A stretch of DNA of 64,000 nucleotides, taken from Reinekea marinisedimentorum. Lineage in GTDB: Bacteria > Pseudomonadota > Gammaproteobacteria > Pseudomonadales > Natronospirillaceae. The position numbers were made by a program, and so were the translations under genes. The stretch is from assembly GCF_004341165.1 (NCBI RefSeq), contig NZ_SLZR01000002.1, positions 124,001 through 188,000 of the forward strand, in the 5' to 3' direction. The stretch's first letter is position 1. Every line of letters begins with the position of its first letter. Positions 9,423 to 17,589 of this stretch are shown here, piece by piece. A model generated the notes under the pieces. That model saw only the letters and a list, made by a program, of their open reading frames with translations, was not told where the DNA came from and did no database searches.

Positions 9423-10646
9423 ATGAAATTCGCCGTTCTACCGATCGTGCTGACCAGCGCTCTGGCACATGCCGAAATTAGCAAAGAACAAGTTGTAACA
9501 GGCTACGCTGACCTTGCTTTTGCTAACTACTCTGACGCCCTGAAGACTGCGACCAGCCTGCAGCAGAGCATTAAAACATTCACCGACTCACCCAGCGCGG
9601 CCACCCTTGAAGAAGCCAAAATAGCCTGGTTGAACTCCCGCCCGTCTTACCAGCAATCTGAAGTTTTCCGCTTTGGTAATACCGTTGTTGATGACTGGGA
9701 AGGCCAGCTCAACGCCTGGCCTCTGGATGAAGGCCTGATCGACTATGTTGATTCCAGTTACGCTCATGAGCTGGGCAACGAAGGTGCAAGCGCAAACATT
9801 GTTGCCAACAAGAAGGTTGGCGATATTAAAATCAGCCGCATCAAGCCGTCTGCTTTGGCGGAATTAAACGAATTTGGTGGTTCAGAAGCCAACGTGGCAA
9901 CAGGCTACCATGCCATTGAATTTCTGCTTTGGGGCCAGGACCTGAACGGATACCAGGCCGGTGCCGGTAACCGCCCTTGGACCGACTACGCCAAAGGTGA
10001 TGACTGCACCAACGGCAACTGTAAACGCCGCGCACAGTACCTGAATGCCGCAGCCGAGCTGCTGGTCGAAGACCTTGAATACATGGTTGGTCAGTGGAGC
10101 ACCGATGGTGATAACTATCGCGCCGAACTGGAAAGCACACCTGAAGATCAGGTCATCAATAAGATGCTGTTTGGTATGGGTTCATTGGCTCTGGGCGAAT
10201 TGGCCGGCGAGCGCATTAAAGTTGCATTGACCGCTAACTCACCGGAAGACGAGCACGACTGCTTTTCCGATAACACCCACAACTCTCACTACTTCAATGG
10301 CGTTGGCGTAGAGAACATCTACTACGGCCGTTACCTGACTTCGACCGGTGAAACGGTTGGCGTGCCGGGCCTGCGTGATCTGCTGCTGAGCCAGGGTAAC
10401 TACGCACTGGTGCAGGAAGCCGATGCCGCCTTTACTGCAACGCGCGGCTCACTGGCGCAAATCGTAAAGAGTGCTGAAGCCGGTACCGCTTTCGATCAGC
10501 TGATCGCCCCGGGCAACAAAGCTGGTGAGCAACTGCTGACGGCAGCCATCGGTGACCTGGTTACCGAAACAGCAGCGATTGAAAAGATCGCTCTGGCCGT
10601 CGGCATTTCACAACTGTCTCCAGACGATGCCGGACACGAGTTCTGA
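9423..10646 (+). CDS. Imelysin family (ICMP/IrpA-like) periplasmic protein
   Basis: Imelysin-like proteins (PF09375) are exported, iron-regulated, bind metal or heme-type ligands, and are related to insulin-cleaving metalloproteinase. The 407-residue protein starts with a short signal peptide ending at AHA (about residue 17). It carries the GxHxxE signature as GYHAIEFLLWGQD near residue 160 and the first-half motif WLNSRPSYQQSEVFRFG. It heads an operon with a di-heme oxidoreductase, a second imelysin and a DUF1513 protein, an arrangement known from Pseudomonas and relatives as an iron-limitation locus. The Fur box upstream supports this. Proteolytic activity is not established for such homologues. 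Confidence 0.9.
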   Translation: MKFAVLPIVLTSALAHAEISKEQVVTGYADLAFANYSDALKTATSLQQSIKTFTDSPSAATLEEAKIAWLNSRPSYQQSEVFRFGNTVVDDWEGQLNAWPLDEGLIDYVDSSYAHELGNEGASANIVANKKVGDIKISRIKPSALAELNEFGGSEANVATGYHAIEFLLWGQDLNGYQAGAGNRPWTDYAKGDDCTNGNCKRRAQYLNAAAELLVEDLEYMVGQWSTDGDNYRAELESTPEDQVINKMLFGMGSLALGELAGERIKVALTANSPEDEHDCFSDNTHNSHYFNGVGVENIYYGRYLTSTGETVGVPGLRDLLLSQGNYALVQEADAAFTATRGSLAQIVKSAEAGTAFDQLIAPGNKAGEQLLTAAIGDLVTETAAIEKIALAVGISQLSPDDAGHEF

Positions 10647-10699
10647 TCGATAAGGTCTAATTAAAACGCGGGGCAACCCGCGTTCACTTTCGGAGCACT

Positions 10700-12088
10700 A
10701 TGAAGTACCGAGCAGCATTTACAGCAATGCTTTTCTCTGCACCTGCATTCGCAGACTTACCCCTAACCGGCGGAGAAACCTCCACCCGGCAACAAGGCAA
10801 TGCCGCCTTCAGCCTGCCGGCGAGCAATCTTCCGCTACTTGATAAAGTCGACTTCAGCGTCGGCAATTCTTTTTTTAGAAACCCCTGGGTAATAGCGCCA
10901 AGCTCAACAACCGCAAGAGACGGTCTGGGCCCGTTGTTTAATACCAATGGCTGTCAAAGTTGCCACATTCAGGATGGCCGCGGCCACGCACCTGAAAGCC
11001 AGACGGATAATGCCATCTCCATGCTTATTCGCCTGTCCGTGGCACCAGAAAGCGATCTCGATATAGAAACCCAGCGACTGTATGGCCCGTTACCGGAGCC
11101 CATCTACGGCAACCAACTGCAGGATTTGAGCGTTCCCGGCACCCCTGCCGAAGGCAAAATTGAAACGCAATGGCGCTACCACAACTTTGCCTACCCGGAT
11201 GGTAAAACCATCACCCTGAAAAAACCGGAATTTGCCATTCGCAACCTGGCCTATGGGAATTTCCATACCCGGCTGCAGACCTCAGCGCGTATCGCACCAC
11301 AAATGATCGGCTTAGGCCTGCTAGAGCAAATCTCAGAAGCCGACATCCTCGCCAACGCAGACCCAGAAGACAGCAATCAAGATGGCATTTCCGGAAGAGC
11401 CAACCGCGTCTGGGATGTTCGCAAGCAGGCAACTGCACTCGGGCGCTTTGGCTGGAAGGCTGGCATGCCGACCCTTGAACAGCAGAACGCCTCTGCTTTT
11501 AACGGCGACATTGGCATTACCAGCGAGCTCTTTCCTGCAGACGATTGCACCCGTCATCAGAAGCAATGCCTGAGCCAGCCCAACGGTAGTGGCGCTGGCG
11601 GCTATGAATTGCAGCCAGAAGTGCTCACCTCTGTGACCTTCTACACCCAGCACCTGGCCGTTCCGGTGCAGCGCAATAGCCAAAGTGTCAGCGTTCAGCA
11701 TGGCTATGCTCAATTCGAAGATATTGGCTGCAGTAGCTGCCATGTTTCCAGCTTTACCACACCCAAACTGGCTGATTTACCGGCGCTGTCGGAACAAACC
11801 ATTCATCCATTTACCGACTTGCTGTTGCACGATATGGGCCCCGGGCTTGCCGACAACCGCGAGGAATTCCTGGCAAACGGCCGTGAATGGCGCACACCAC
11901 CCCTGTGGGGTACCGGTTACCACGCCGAAGTGAGTGGGAAGCAGTCACTCCTTCACGATGGCCGTGCCGGCAGCGTTGAAGAAGCTATTCTCTGGCACGG
12001 TGGCGAAGCTGAGCAGGTAAAACAGCGGTTTGTCGCCCTGCCGGAGGCCAGCCGGCAGGCCATTATCGATTTTGTGAACTCACTGTAA
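10700..12088 (+). CDS. Di-heme oxidoreductase (DHOR, DUF1111 family)
   Basis: The 462-residue exported protein has an N-terminal signal peptide (cleavage after about residue 19, PAFA) and two c-type heme sites: CQSCH at 85-89 and CSSCH at 344-348. The architecture is that of the putative thiol/di-heme oxidoreductase family PF06537, usually encoded next to imelysins. It probably passes electrons in the periplasm during iron uptake or ferric reduction, but the physiological substrate is not known. It lies 54 bases after the first imelysin gene and 13 bases before the second, so it is in the same operon. Confidence 0.9.
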   Translation: MKYRAAFTAMLFSAPAFADLPLTGGETSTRQQGNAAFSLPASNLPLLDKVDFSVGNSFFRNPWVIAPSSTTARDGLGPLFNTNGCQSCHIQDGRGHAPESQTDNAISMLIRLSVAPESDLDIETQRLYGPLPEPIYGNQLQDLSVPGTPAEGKIETQWRYHNFAYPDGKTITLKKPEFAIRNLAYGNFHTRLQTSARIAPQMIGLGLLEQISEADILANADPEDSNQDGISGRANRVWDVRKQATALGRFGWKAGMPTLEQQNASAFNGDIGITSELFPADDCTRHQKQCLSQPNGSGAGGYELQPEVLTSVTFYTQHLAVPVQRNSQSVSVQHGYAQFEDIGCSSCHVSSFTTPKLADLPALSEQTIHPFTDLLLHDMGPGLADNREEFLANGREWRTPPLWGTGYHAEVSGKQSLLHDGRAGSVEEAILWHGGEAEQVKQRFVALPEASRQAIIDFVNSL

Positions 12089-12101
12089 CAGGAAACTCTG
12101 A

Positions 12102-12974
12102 ATGAAAAACCTAGTCTTGAGCGCCATGCTTCTTTTGCCTGCTATTGGCTGGAGTGAAACGCTTGAAAAGCAACGGATGCAACAGTTTATGAGCAGCCAG
12201 CAAGCATTGCAGGCAGCGACGCAGCAATTCTGCAGCGAGCAAGCGATTTCTACCGATAACCTGCTTGACTTGTGGCAGCAGGCCGTCGTGAGCTGGTATC
12301 AGGTTTCAGCCCTGCAATTGCCTGCGGCTGAGTTTATGCAAACCCAATACAGCTTTGTGTTCTGGCCGGACTCAAAAGACCGCCTGAAAAGCCAGGTGCT
12401 CTCCGCCCTGAACAGCCAACCCGATGAAACCGACACCCGTGCGCTATCAAGTTCAGTCACCTCGCTTTCGGCGATGGAATTTATCCTGACAGAGCAACCG
12501 GAGCAGGCAAGCAGCCACTGTGACTGGCTCACCTACATTACCGACTATCAGGTTGAGCAAAGCTCACAGCTGGTTAATCTGCAGGCGTTGTACGATTTTG
12601 AGGATCTTGAGTGGCTGAACGCATTGCACGGTACAGCCTTGGTTGCCGCAGACCATCTGAAAGAAATCAGCGCACGCGGTGACCGGCTGATCTGGCAGCT
12701 TGGGCCAGCCTGGCGTTCCGGCACCACCTGGGAAATTCAATATGCACTGAACGATCAGCTCGATCAGCTCATCAGTCACTTTCTGCCAGACGACGAGGCA
12801 CTGAACGAGTGGCAAACACAGCTTCAGGCCTTTGAGCTTAGCCATGAACCCCCGGAGCTGAACGAAGTATTAGCCTACAAGGATTTCCTGTTCGCGCTGG
12901 CCGAATACATCGAGCACGATCTGGCAACAAAACTCGACATTTTCTTAGGATTCAATAATTTCGATGGCGATTAA
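12102..12974 (+). CDS. Second, shorter imelysin family protein
   Basis: This 290-residue exported protein (signal peptide about residues 1-18) has imelysin features: WQQAVVSWYQVSALQLP in the first half and SLSAMEFILTE in the place of the GxHxxE motif, so the metal-ligand His is replaced. Many short imelysins read LSALEYLLF here, so this looks like a separate subfamily and not decay. Its gene overlaps the following DUF1513 gene by 11 bases. Confidence 0.85.
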   Translation: MKNLVLSAMLLLPAIGWSETLEKQRMQQFMSSQQALQAATQQFCSEQAISTDNLLDLWQQAVVSWYQVSALQLPAAEFMQTQYSFVFWPDSKDRLKSQVLSALNSQPDETDTRALSSSVTSLSAMEFILTEQPEQASSHCDWLTYITDYQVEQSSQLVNLQALYDFEDLEWLNALHGTALVAADHLKEISARGDRLIWQLGPAWRSGTTWEIQYALNDQLDQLISHFLPDDEALNEWQTQLQAFELSHEPPELNEVLAYKDFLFALAEYIEHDLATKLDIFLGFNNFDGD

Positions 12975-14037
12975 TAGACGAACCTTCATCCAAGGCCTGG
13001 CCATTGCAGGCACCGGCTTTTTACCACTGACCAGAGCTATGGCCTCAGAAAGTGAAAAAGGTGGCTATATTATTGGCGCGTGCCGCTTAACCGGCGACAG
13101 CTATGGCGTCTCCTGCATCAACCTGGCCGGTGAATTACAGTGGCAGCTGCCCCTTCCGGCACGCGGTCATGAAGTCGCCCTGCACCCCAACCTGCCCATC
13201 GGTGTGGCTGTTGCACGCAGACCAGAGCGCTTTATCGTATTGTTCGACAGCAATAACGGCGAGTTGCTGCAAACCATCGAACTGGAAGAACAACTGAAGT
13301 TAAATGGCCACTCAGTATGGCTCAACAACGAGTTGATCCTTTCCGGCAGCGACAGAGCCAGTTCCGAGATGCGACTGCTCGCCTTTCAGCTGGATACCAA
13401 CAGCCGCCGGCTCAGCAGAACAATGACCCATCATTACGATCTGCTCGGCCCGCACCAAATGGTATTGGACGGCGAAAACCTGTGGCTGGCCATCGGTGGG
13501 CTGCATACCGACGGCCGTAAAGTACTCAACAAAGAAACCCTGCAAAGCAGCCTGGTGCTTGTGGATGCCCAAACCCGTCAACTAAAACTCAAAGTGGATG
13601 CGCCAGTCCCTAATCTGAGCCTGCGGCATTTGAGTGTTTCAAACAGCGCAGAGGTGTACATAGCCGGCCAGTATCAATTGGCAACCGAAAATGCACCCGC
13701 CCTGCTGTTTAAACTGGCCGGTGACCAGCTGATACCCTTCAGCATGCCGGATAGCTTCTGGCCAAAGGTCGATGGCTACATTGGCAGCATTGCCTGTACC
13801 GAGAGCACGGTCGTAGCAACCAGCCCACGCGGTCACTGGCTGGGGGAATTCGACCAACAAACGCTGGAACTGAAAAATCAGCTTCTCAGCCGGGATATCT
13901 GCGCCGTAACTGACAGTGGTATAGGCCCGATTGCGGGCACCGGCACCGGGTATATTCATACACCCGAAGGACGAATCCGCTCATCCGTTCGCTGGGATAA
14001 CCACTTTACCTTCAAGGCAAAAACGAATTGGAGTTAA
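12964..14037 (+). CDS. DUF1513 family protein, Tat-exported beta-propeller-like
   Basis: The 357-residue protein begins with a twin-arginine signal (NRRTFIQGLAIAGTGFLP, residues 4-21), so a folded, perhaps cofactor-bearing protein is sent to the periplasm. The rest is rich in short beta repeats typical of DUF1513 (PF07433). Proteins of this family regularly end operons with imelysins and di-heme oxidoreductases. The start overlaps the previous gene by 11 bases; a terminator follows at 14066. Its biochemical function is unknown. Confidence 0.85.
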   Translation: MAINRRTFIQGLAIAGTGFLPLTRAMASESEKGGYIIGACRLTGDSYGVSCINLAGELQWQLPLPARGHEVALHPNLPIGVAVARRPERFIVLFDSNNGELLQTIELEEQLKLNGHSVWLNNELILSGSDRASSEMRLLAFQLDTNSRRLSRTMTHHYDLLGPHQMVLDGENLWLAIGGLHTDGRKVLNKETLQSSLVLVDAQTRQLKLKVDAPVPNLSLRHLSVSNSAEVYIAGQYQLATENAPALLFKLAGDQLIPFSMPDSFWPKVDGYIGSIACTESTVVATSPRGHWLGEFDQQTLELKNQLLSRDICAVTDSGIGPIAGTGTGYIHTPEGRIRSSVRWDNHFTFKAKTNWS

Positions 14038-14065
14038 AACCTAGTAGAGTCGATTAATTAACAAC

Positions 14066-14094
14066 CAAAAAACCATGCAAATTGGTTTTTTGTT
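14066..14094 (+). terminator. Terminator of the imelysin operon
   Basis: An AAAAAACCA / TGGTTTTTT stem (14067-14075 with 14083-14091) ends in T residues, 29 bases after the DUF1513 stop. Confidence 0.8.
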
Positions 14095-14124
14095 AAAAAA
14101 ATCAAAGATTTAGCAAAAAAGGTG

Positions 14125-14153
14125 TTGACGACCGAAAGCAAAATCCGTTTAAT
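14125..14153 (+). promoter_or_regulatory. Sigma-70 promoter of tRNA-Phe
   Basis: The -35 TTGACG (14125-14130) and the -10 TTTAAT (14148-14153) are separated by 17 bases, about 39 bases before the mature tRNA 5' end. Confidence 0.8.
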
Positions 14154-14191
14154 ACGCCTCCGTTGAAGGGACGAATATCCCAGACAACAAA

Positions 14192-14267
14192 GCCCAGATA
14201 GCTCAGTCGGTAGAGCAGGGGATTGAAAATCCCCGTGTCGGTGGTTCGATTCCGCCTCTGGGCACCA
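14192..14267 (+). tRNA. tRNA-Phe (GAA)
   Basis: The 76-base cloverleaf has acceptor stem GCCCAGA paired with TCTGGGC, D-arm GCTCAGTCGGTAGAGC, anticodon loop TTGAAAA (anticodon GAA at 14225-14227), T-arm with GGTTCGATTCC, and an encoded CCA. It lies at the left border of an accessory region, a common position for integrated elements. Confidence 0.97.
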
Positions 14268-14281
14268 CTAATTTCTCAAAG

Positions 14282-14306
14282 AAGCCTCGCATTGCGGGGC
14301 TTTTTT
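14282..14306 (+). terminator. Terminator after tRNA-Phe
   Basis: AAGCCTCGC, loop ATT, GCGGGGCTT and a T-tract follow the tRNA by 14 bases. Confidence 0.85.
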
Positions 14307-14307
14307 G

Positions 14308-14677
14308 TATCTGCCCCACAAGGGTCAGCGGCTCCACATCGACCCAGGACCTCATAGTTACTCGCATCATCCTTGATGACTCAGCCTTCGGTCACGCATT
14401 TTTATCCAAAAACAAAACCCCAATTTAAATCTATTTTCCGCGTGAGTCCTCAATACTTAAGTTTATTGGATCAGTATCGTTAGATCGTAACTAATACAGC
14501 TAAAGGAACCTTACGCGCAGAAACAACACGCCAATATGCTATGCAGTACAAATCTGACTCAGGCACTCTTTGAAGAAGCAAGCAACTATACGTACACTGT
14601 TCGCTTAGTTAGCAAGTTTTGTCCGTAATAAAAACTTGTAGGCACAATTCTAACCAACCCATAAAGCAAGGAGTCTT
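14308..14677. other. AT-rich intergenic region at the island border
   Basis: This region of about 370 bases has no supported gene. No repeat of the tRNA-Phe 3' end was spotted here. It presumably holds the promoter of the membrane-protein gene. Confidence 0.4.
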
Positions 14678-15208
14678 ATGGAAACACCAAATGCTACTGA
14701 TACTAGTTTGCAAACTAGTAATAGATCTCCCTACCTATTTGAATACTTTTTGAGTTATACCGGCACCGTATTGTTAGAAATTTTTAAGGCGTTGGCCGTA
14801 CTTGCAGTATTAGCTTTGATATACCTTACTATGTTCGAATATGAATTCTCTTTTTTCGAATTATCTACTCACGAATATGCTTTTCTCTTCTTTTTAGCGA
14901 ATGCACTAATACGCTGGTACAAGAGAGGGAAGCAGTCAGGGCTTGATCTAATTCAGCTGAATAGACGCCTATATCATTTAATTGCCTTGTATGGCGCTGC
15001 AATTGGATCCTTACTGCTGATTGCCGTAGGTTCGATGCTAGAAGATAGTGATCTACGGACCTACGCTCCTAGCCCCAGTGATAAGCTATTTGACCAAGCT
15101 GTTTTATTTGGTTTAGTTGCAATGATTTTTATTTATACACCTCTACCTCCCCGCAGCGCATCAAAAGAGAACAAAACAGATACCAGCAACCAACCTAGTA
15201 TTTCTTGA
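14678..15208 (+). CDS. Putative multi-pass membrane protein, unknown function
   Basis: The 176-residue protein has about four hydrophobic segments (roughly residues 29-55, 62-85, 105-128 and 148-162) and a polar C-terminal tail. An AAGGAG ribosome site precedes the ATG. Base composition is more AT-rich than the flanking metabolic genes, in keeping with acquired DNA. It is followed 9 bases later by a small secreted protein gene, so the two may form an operon. No family was recognised. Confidence 0.65.
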   Translation: METPNATDTSLQTSNRSPYLFEYFLSYTGTVLLEIFKALAVLAVLALIYLTMFEYEFSFFELSTHEYAFLFFLANALIRWYKRGKQSGLDLIQLNRRLYHLIALYGAAIGSLLLIAVGSMLEDSDLRTYAPSPSDKLFDQAVLFGLVAMIFIYTPLPPRSASKENKTDTSNQPSIS

Positions 15209-15217
15209 GGCAAAAAT

Positions 15218-15574
15218 ATGAAGCGTTTTATCTTATTCTTAACATTCGCGGGCTTTGTAACAACCAATGCATCTGCTGGTGGACTATTTCAAGACCCTAC
15301 CGACCCAGAGCTGCTGGTGACCTCTTGCACAGAGGCATTGCAATTGTTCGAAGCATTCGACACAGACCCAAACAAAAAAAAATTCACCACGAGTAGGAAT
15401 GAAGCATTTTATTCAGGCTATTGCATCGGAAGAATTGAACAATACAAACAGACTGTAAGCTACTGTGGCTTATATGACCCTAGCTGGTTTTCTATTGCTC
15501 AGGTAATCGTAGAAGCTCAAAAACACGGTCTGCCAGACACCGCACAAGAACTTTTGGAATCTGCCTGTGAATAA
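15218..15574 (+). CDS. Small secreted Rap1a/Tai-like protein
   Basis: The 118-residue protein has a clear signal peptide (residues 1-20, cut near ASA) and a mature part with four cysteines. The segment EAFYSGYCIGRI resembles the central motif of Rap1a/Tai proteins, the periplasmic immunity partners of type VI amidase effectors. No amidase effector is visible next to it, so the immunity role is a guess. It shares an operon-like arrangement with the membrane protein upstream and overlaps the next gene by 8 bases. Confidence 0.55.
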   Translation: MKRFILFLTFAGFVTTNASAGGLFQDPTDPELLVTSCTEALQLFEAFDTDPNKKKFTTSRNEAFYSGYCIGRIEQYKQTVSYCGLYDPSWFSIAQVIVEAQKHGLPDTAQELLESACE

Positions 15575-16229
15575 CCTAGAAAAGCCTTTAGATGCTGTAG
15601 GACGCATGTTTGGCCTTAAAGTATCCCGAGAAAGTCCCTATCTAAAGGATAAGGTCCACTCACTGCTCCGAAACAAATTAATCGCAATCGAAGAAGTGCA
15701 GCTAACCCATCGAAAAGGAAAGTACTTAAAGGCAGGCCAGGAAACCCGACTTTGGAATGCCGTCATTCTAAACGCGATTTTCTCTGACCCAGCTGATGTT
15801 AAGAAAATTTTTGAGGACAAAGTATTTCGTCAGCAATGCACTGACCATATGAAAGCTCTTTTTGGTGAAAGACAGTCATCAATTGGAATAGCCCTTCAAG
15901 CAAGTGCAGTACAAGAGTTACTGACAGACATGGAAACGGCAGACCTAGATGTTAAAAGGCTTCCGAACCCATTTGCTACCCTCCCTCAAGTAGCGCTAGG
16001 TAAAAACTCAGGCCTGCTTCATGCCCTGTTAACCCAAGCAGCGGCACTAGAGCCCGAAGACGCCCTACTGAACGCCTACCTAGCAGGTGACTACTCAAAA
16101 GCGCAGGAAATAGCTAAAAACTTAGATACCGACCAGCCCGTTCTTAACGCATTATGTATGAATATTGAACAGATCATTCAAGAAGCCGAAGAGTTCCGGG
16201 ATACGATCAACTTGTTTAATAAACGTTAA
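15567..16229 (+). CDS. Hypothetical helical cytoplasmic protein
   Basis: This 220-residue protein starts with GTG inside the end of the previous gene (8-base overlap), which suggests translational coupling. It is predominantly helical and has no signal peptide or transmembrane segment. The C-terminal third (LEPEDALLNAYLAGDYSKA) has a faint tetratricopeptide-like look. No catalytic motif was seen and no family was recognised. Confidence 0.6.
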   Translation: MNNLEKPLDAVGRMFGLKVSRESPYLKDKVHSLLRNKLIAIEEVQLTHRKGKYLKAGQETRLWNAVILNAIFSDPADVKKIFEDKVFRQQCTDHMKALFGERQSSIGIALQASAVQELLTDMETADLDVKRLPNPFATLPQVALGKNSGLLHALLTQAAALEPEDALLNAYLAGDYSKAQEIAKNLDTDQPVLNALCMNIEQIIQEAEEFRDTINLFNKR

Positions 16230-16287
16230 GTTTTAAGCTGCGCCGGTATCAGCTAAGACACCAAAATTTTTCTCCCTACCCTCTTTT

Positions 16288-16343
16288 TAGTGCAATGCAC
16301 TAACTTACCTTGGCCTCTCCACTCAAACACGGAGAAGCCAAGG
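16288..16343 (+). promoter_or_regulatory. Palindrome and hairpin before the radical SAM/UPRTase operon
   Basis: A perfect 7-1-7 inverted repeat TAGTGCA-A-TGCACTA (16288-16302) looks like a dimeric repressor site. It is followed by a hairpin CCTTGGC...TCTCC / GGAGA...GCCAAGG (16308-16343). The pair lies between the upstream hypothetical gene and the three-gene operon starting at 16441. Confidence 0.5.
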
Positions 16344-16440
16344 TGCTTACTTTTCAATTAATTCAGTTTTCCCCCCTGTACGCTGGCCTAACCACCAGCT
16401 GTAAAAAGCACATAAACCGCCTAGTTTGCGAGGCGTGTTC

Positions 16441-16692
16441 ATGAAATACAGCAGCGATAAAGATATCAATCATCTCGTCAGAGGCCTGGTAGCCGATGGC
16501 TGTGTTTACAAACCCTGCAAAAAGCACGGAAAGCTTTATTCCGGCGCTGGTTACTTAATAACCATAGTGCCATGCACCCCCAGCGATAAACGCGCGCTAA
16601 AAAATTTTCTAGCCAGGCTGAGGCAGCGTGGATATGCCCTGCATACGTGTTTGACCAACCCTGCTCAAACAAATAAACAACCTAATTTCTAA
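16441..16692 (+). CDS. HicA-like small dsRBD-fold protein
   Basis: The ATG at 16441 (AGG 7 bases upstream) is preferred to a TTG 15 bases earlier and gives 83 residues. The pattern KYSSDKDINHLVRGLV, KKHGKLYSGAGYLITIVPCTPSDKRA and then a basic helix resembles HicA mRNA-interferase toxins and related small double-stranded-RNA-binding-fold proteins. The catalytic His of HicA would correspond to KHGK. No HicB antitoxin gene follows; instead a radical SAM gene begins 12 bases downstream. I infer an RNA-binding or RNA-cutting subunit of the operon. It could also be an orphan toxin relic. Confidence 0.6.
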   Translation: MKYSSDKDINHLVRGLVADGCVYKPCKKHGKLYSGAGYLITIVPCTPSDKRALKNFLARLRQRGYALHTCLTNPAQTNKQPNF

Positions 16693-16704
16693 GAAGGATA
16701 AATC

Positions 16705-17589
16705 GTGAACGCAGAACTTAAAATCAACCCGACGCGGCTTGCCAATAACTCTCCTAATAGAATGGCTAAAAAAGCACGACCTTTTCAGAAAGAAAGCAAG
16801 AGTCAGATTAAAGAGCTCGGAATTTCTGTTACCAATAAGTGCAACCTTTCATGCAAGGGTTGTGGATTTAACGTACCAAACCAAATTACTCCTACTTTGA
16901 GCAATTCGCTGGATGAACATCTCACCTCACTTGCCCAAATAAAAGCAGTCGGTGTATTCATTGAAAAAGCGGTCATCGTTGGCGGTGAAGCAACACTAAA
17001 CAATGATTTAACGGCTTTCTTAAATGAACTTCGTAAATCAGAAACCTGCAATCAAATTGAGCTTGTCACCAACGGGCTTTATCCAAGAGGCGTAACACCA
17101 GAAGTTCTTGCAACCATCGATAGCTTGGTAATCAGCGACTACATCTGTTCGCCGGAATTCGCGGACCTTTGGCGGACCTATGCCATCCAAAATGGCTATA
17201 CCGGCCCGATTGACTTCCGTCGCAAAGATGCCTGGGATGATCTGAAAGGCGAGCTTGAGAACAGAGATGAGAGCGTTCAGACTCATTGGAACACCTGCTT
17301 CTACCGTTCTTACGACGTCACCCTTGAACGTGGCCGATTGTTCAGCTGCTCCCGCTTGGCAAAGAAAGGTTGGGATGACCAAGGGCTTTTGATTACACCA
17401 AAGCTTTGCATCACAGATATTGCCCATTACCTCAATAGCGAAACACCACGATTGGGCTGCTACAGCTGCGCCACGGTTAACCGCCCTTCTCTCATTCCGG
17501 TTGCTGAGCAGTTAAATACCAACAAAGAAAAGATCTACAGCAAAGCCAAAGCGTACCTGACTAAGGAGACCTCCTATGACTTCAAATAA
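16705..17589 (+). CDS. Radical SAM protein with SPASM-like C-terminal cysteines
   Basis: The start is GTG with AAGAAGGA 6 bases upstream; 294 residues. The radical SAM cluster motif is CNLSCKGC (cysteines 46, 50, 53), followed by the SAM-binding GGE at 93-95 (IVGGEATLN). Five further cysteines at 198, 215, 235, 252 and 255 (TCFY, FSCSR, GCYSC) are placed like those of a SPASM or twitch auxiliary Fe-S cluster, which in known enzymes modifies peptides or larger substrates. The 5' neighbour is the HicA-like gene and the 3' neighbour is a kinase/UPRTase fusion whose start overlaps by 14 bases. The substrate is unknown; a nucleotide, nucleoside or tRNA is suggested by the neighbour. Confidence 0.85.
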   Translation: MNAELKINPTRLANNSPNRMAKKARPFQKESKSQIKELGISVTNKCNLSCKGCGFNVPNQITPTLSNSLDEHLTSLAQIKAVGVFIEKAVIVGGEATLNNDLTAFLNELRKSETCNQIELVTNGLYPRGVTPEVLATIDSLVISDYICSPEFADLWRTYAIQNGYTGPIDFRRKDAWDDLKGELENRDESVQTHWNTCFYRSYDVTLERGRLFSCSRLAKKGWDDQGLLITPKLCITDIAHYLNSETPRLGCYSCATVNRPSLIPVAEQLNTNKEKIYSKAKAYLTKETSYDFK

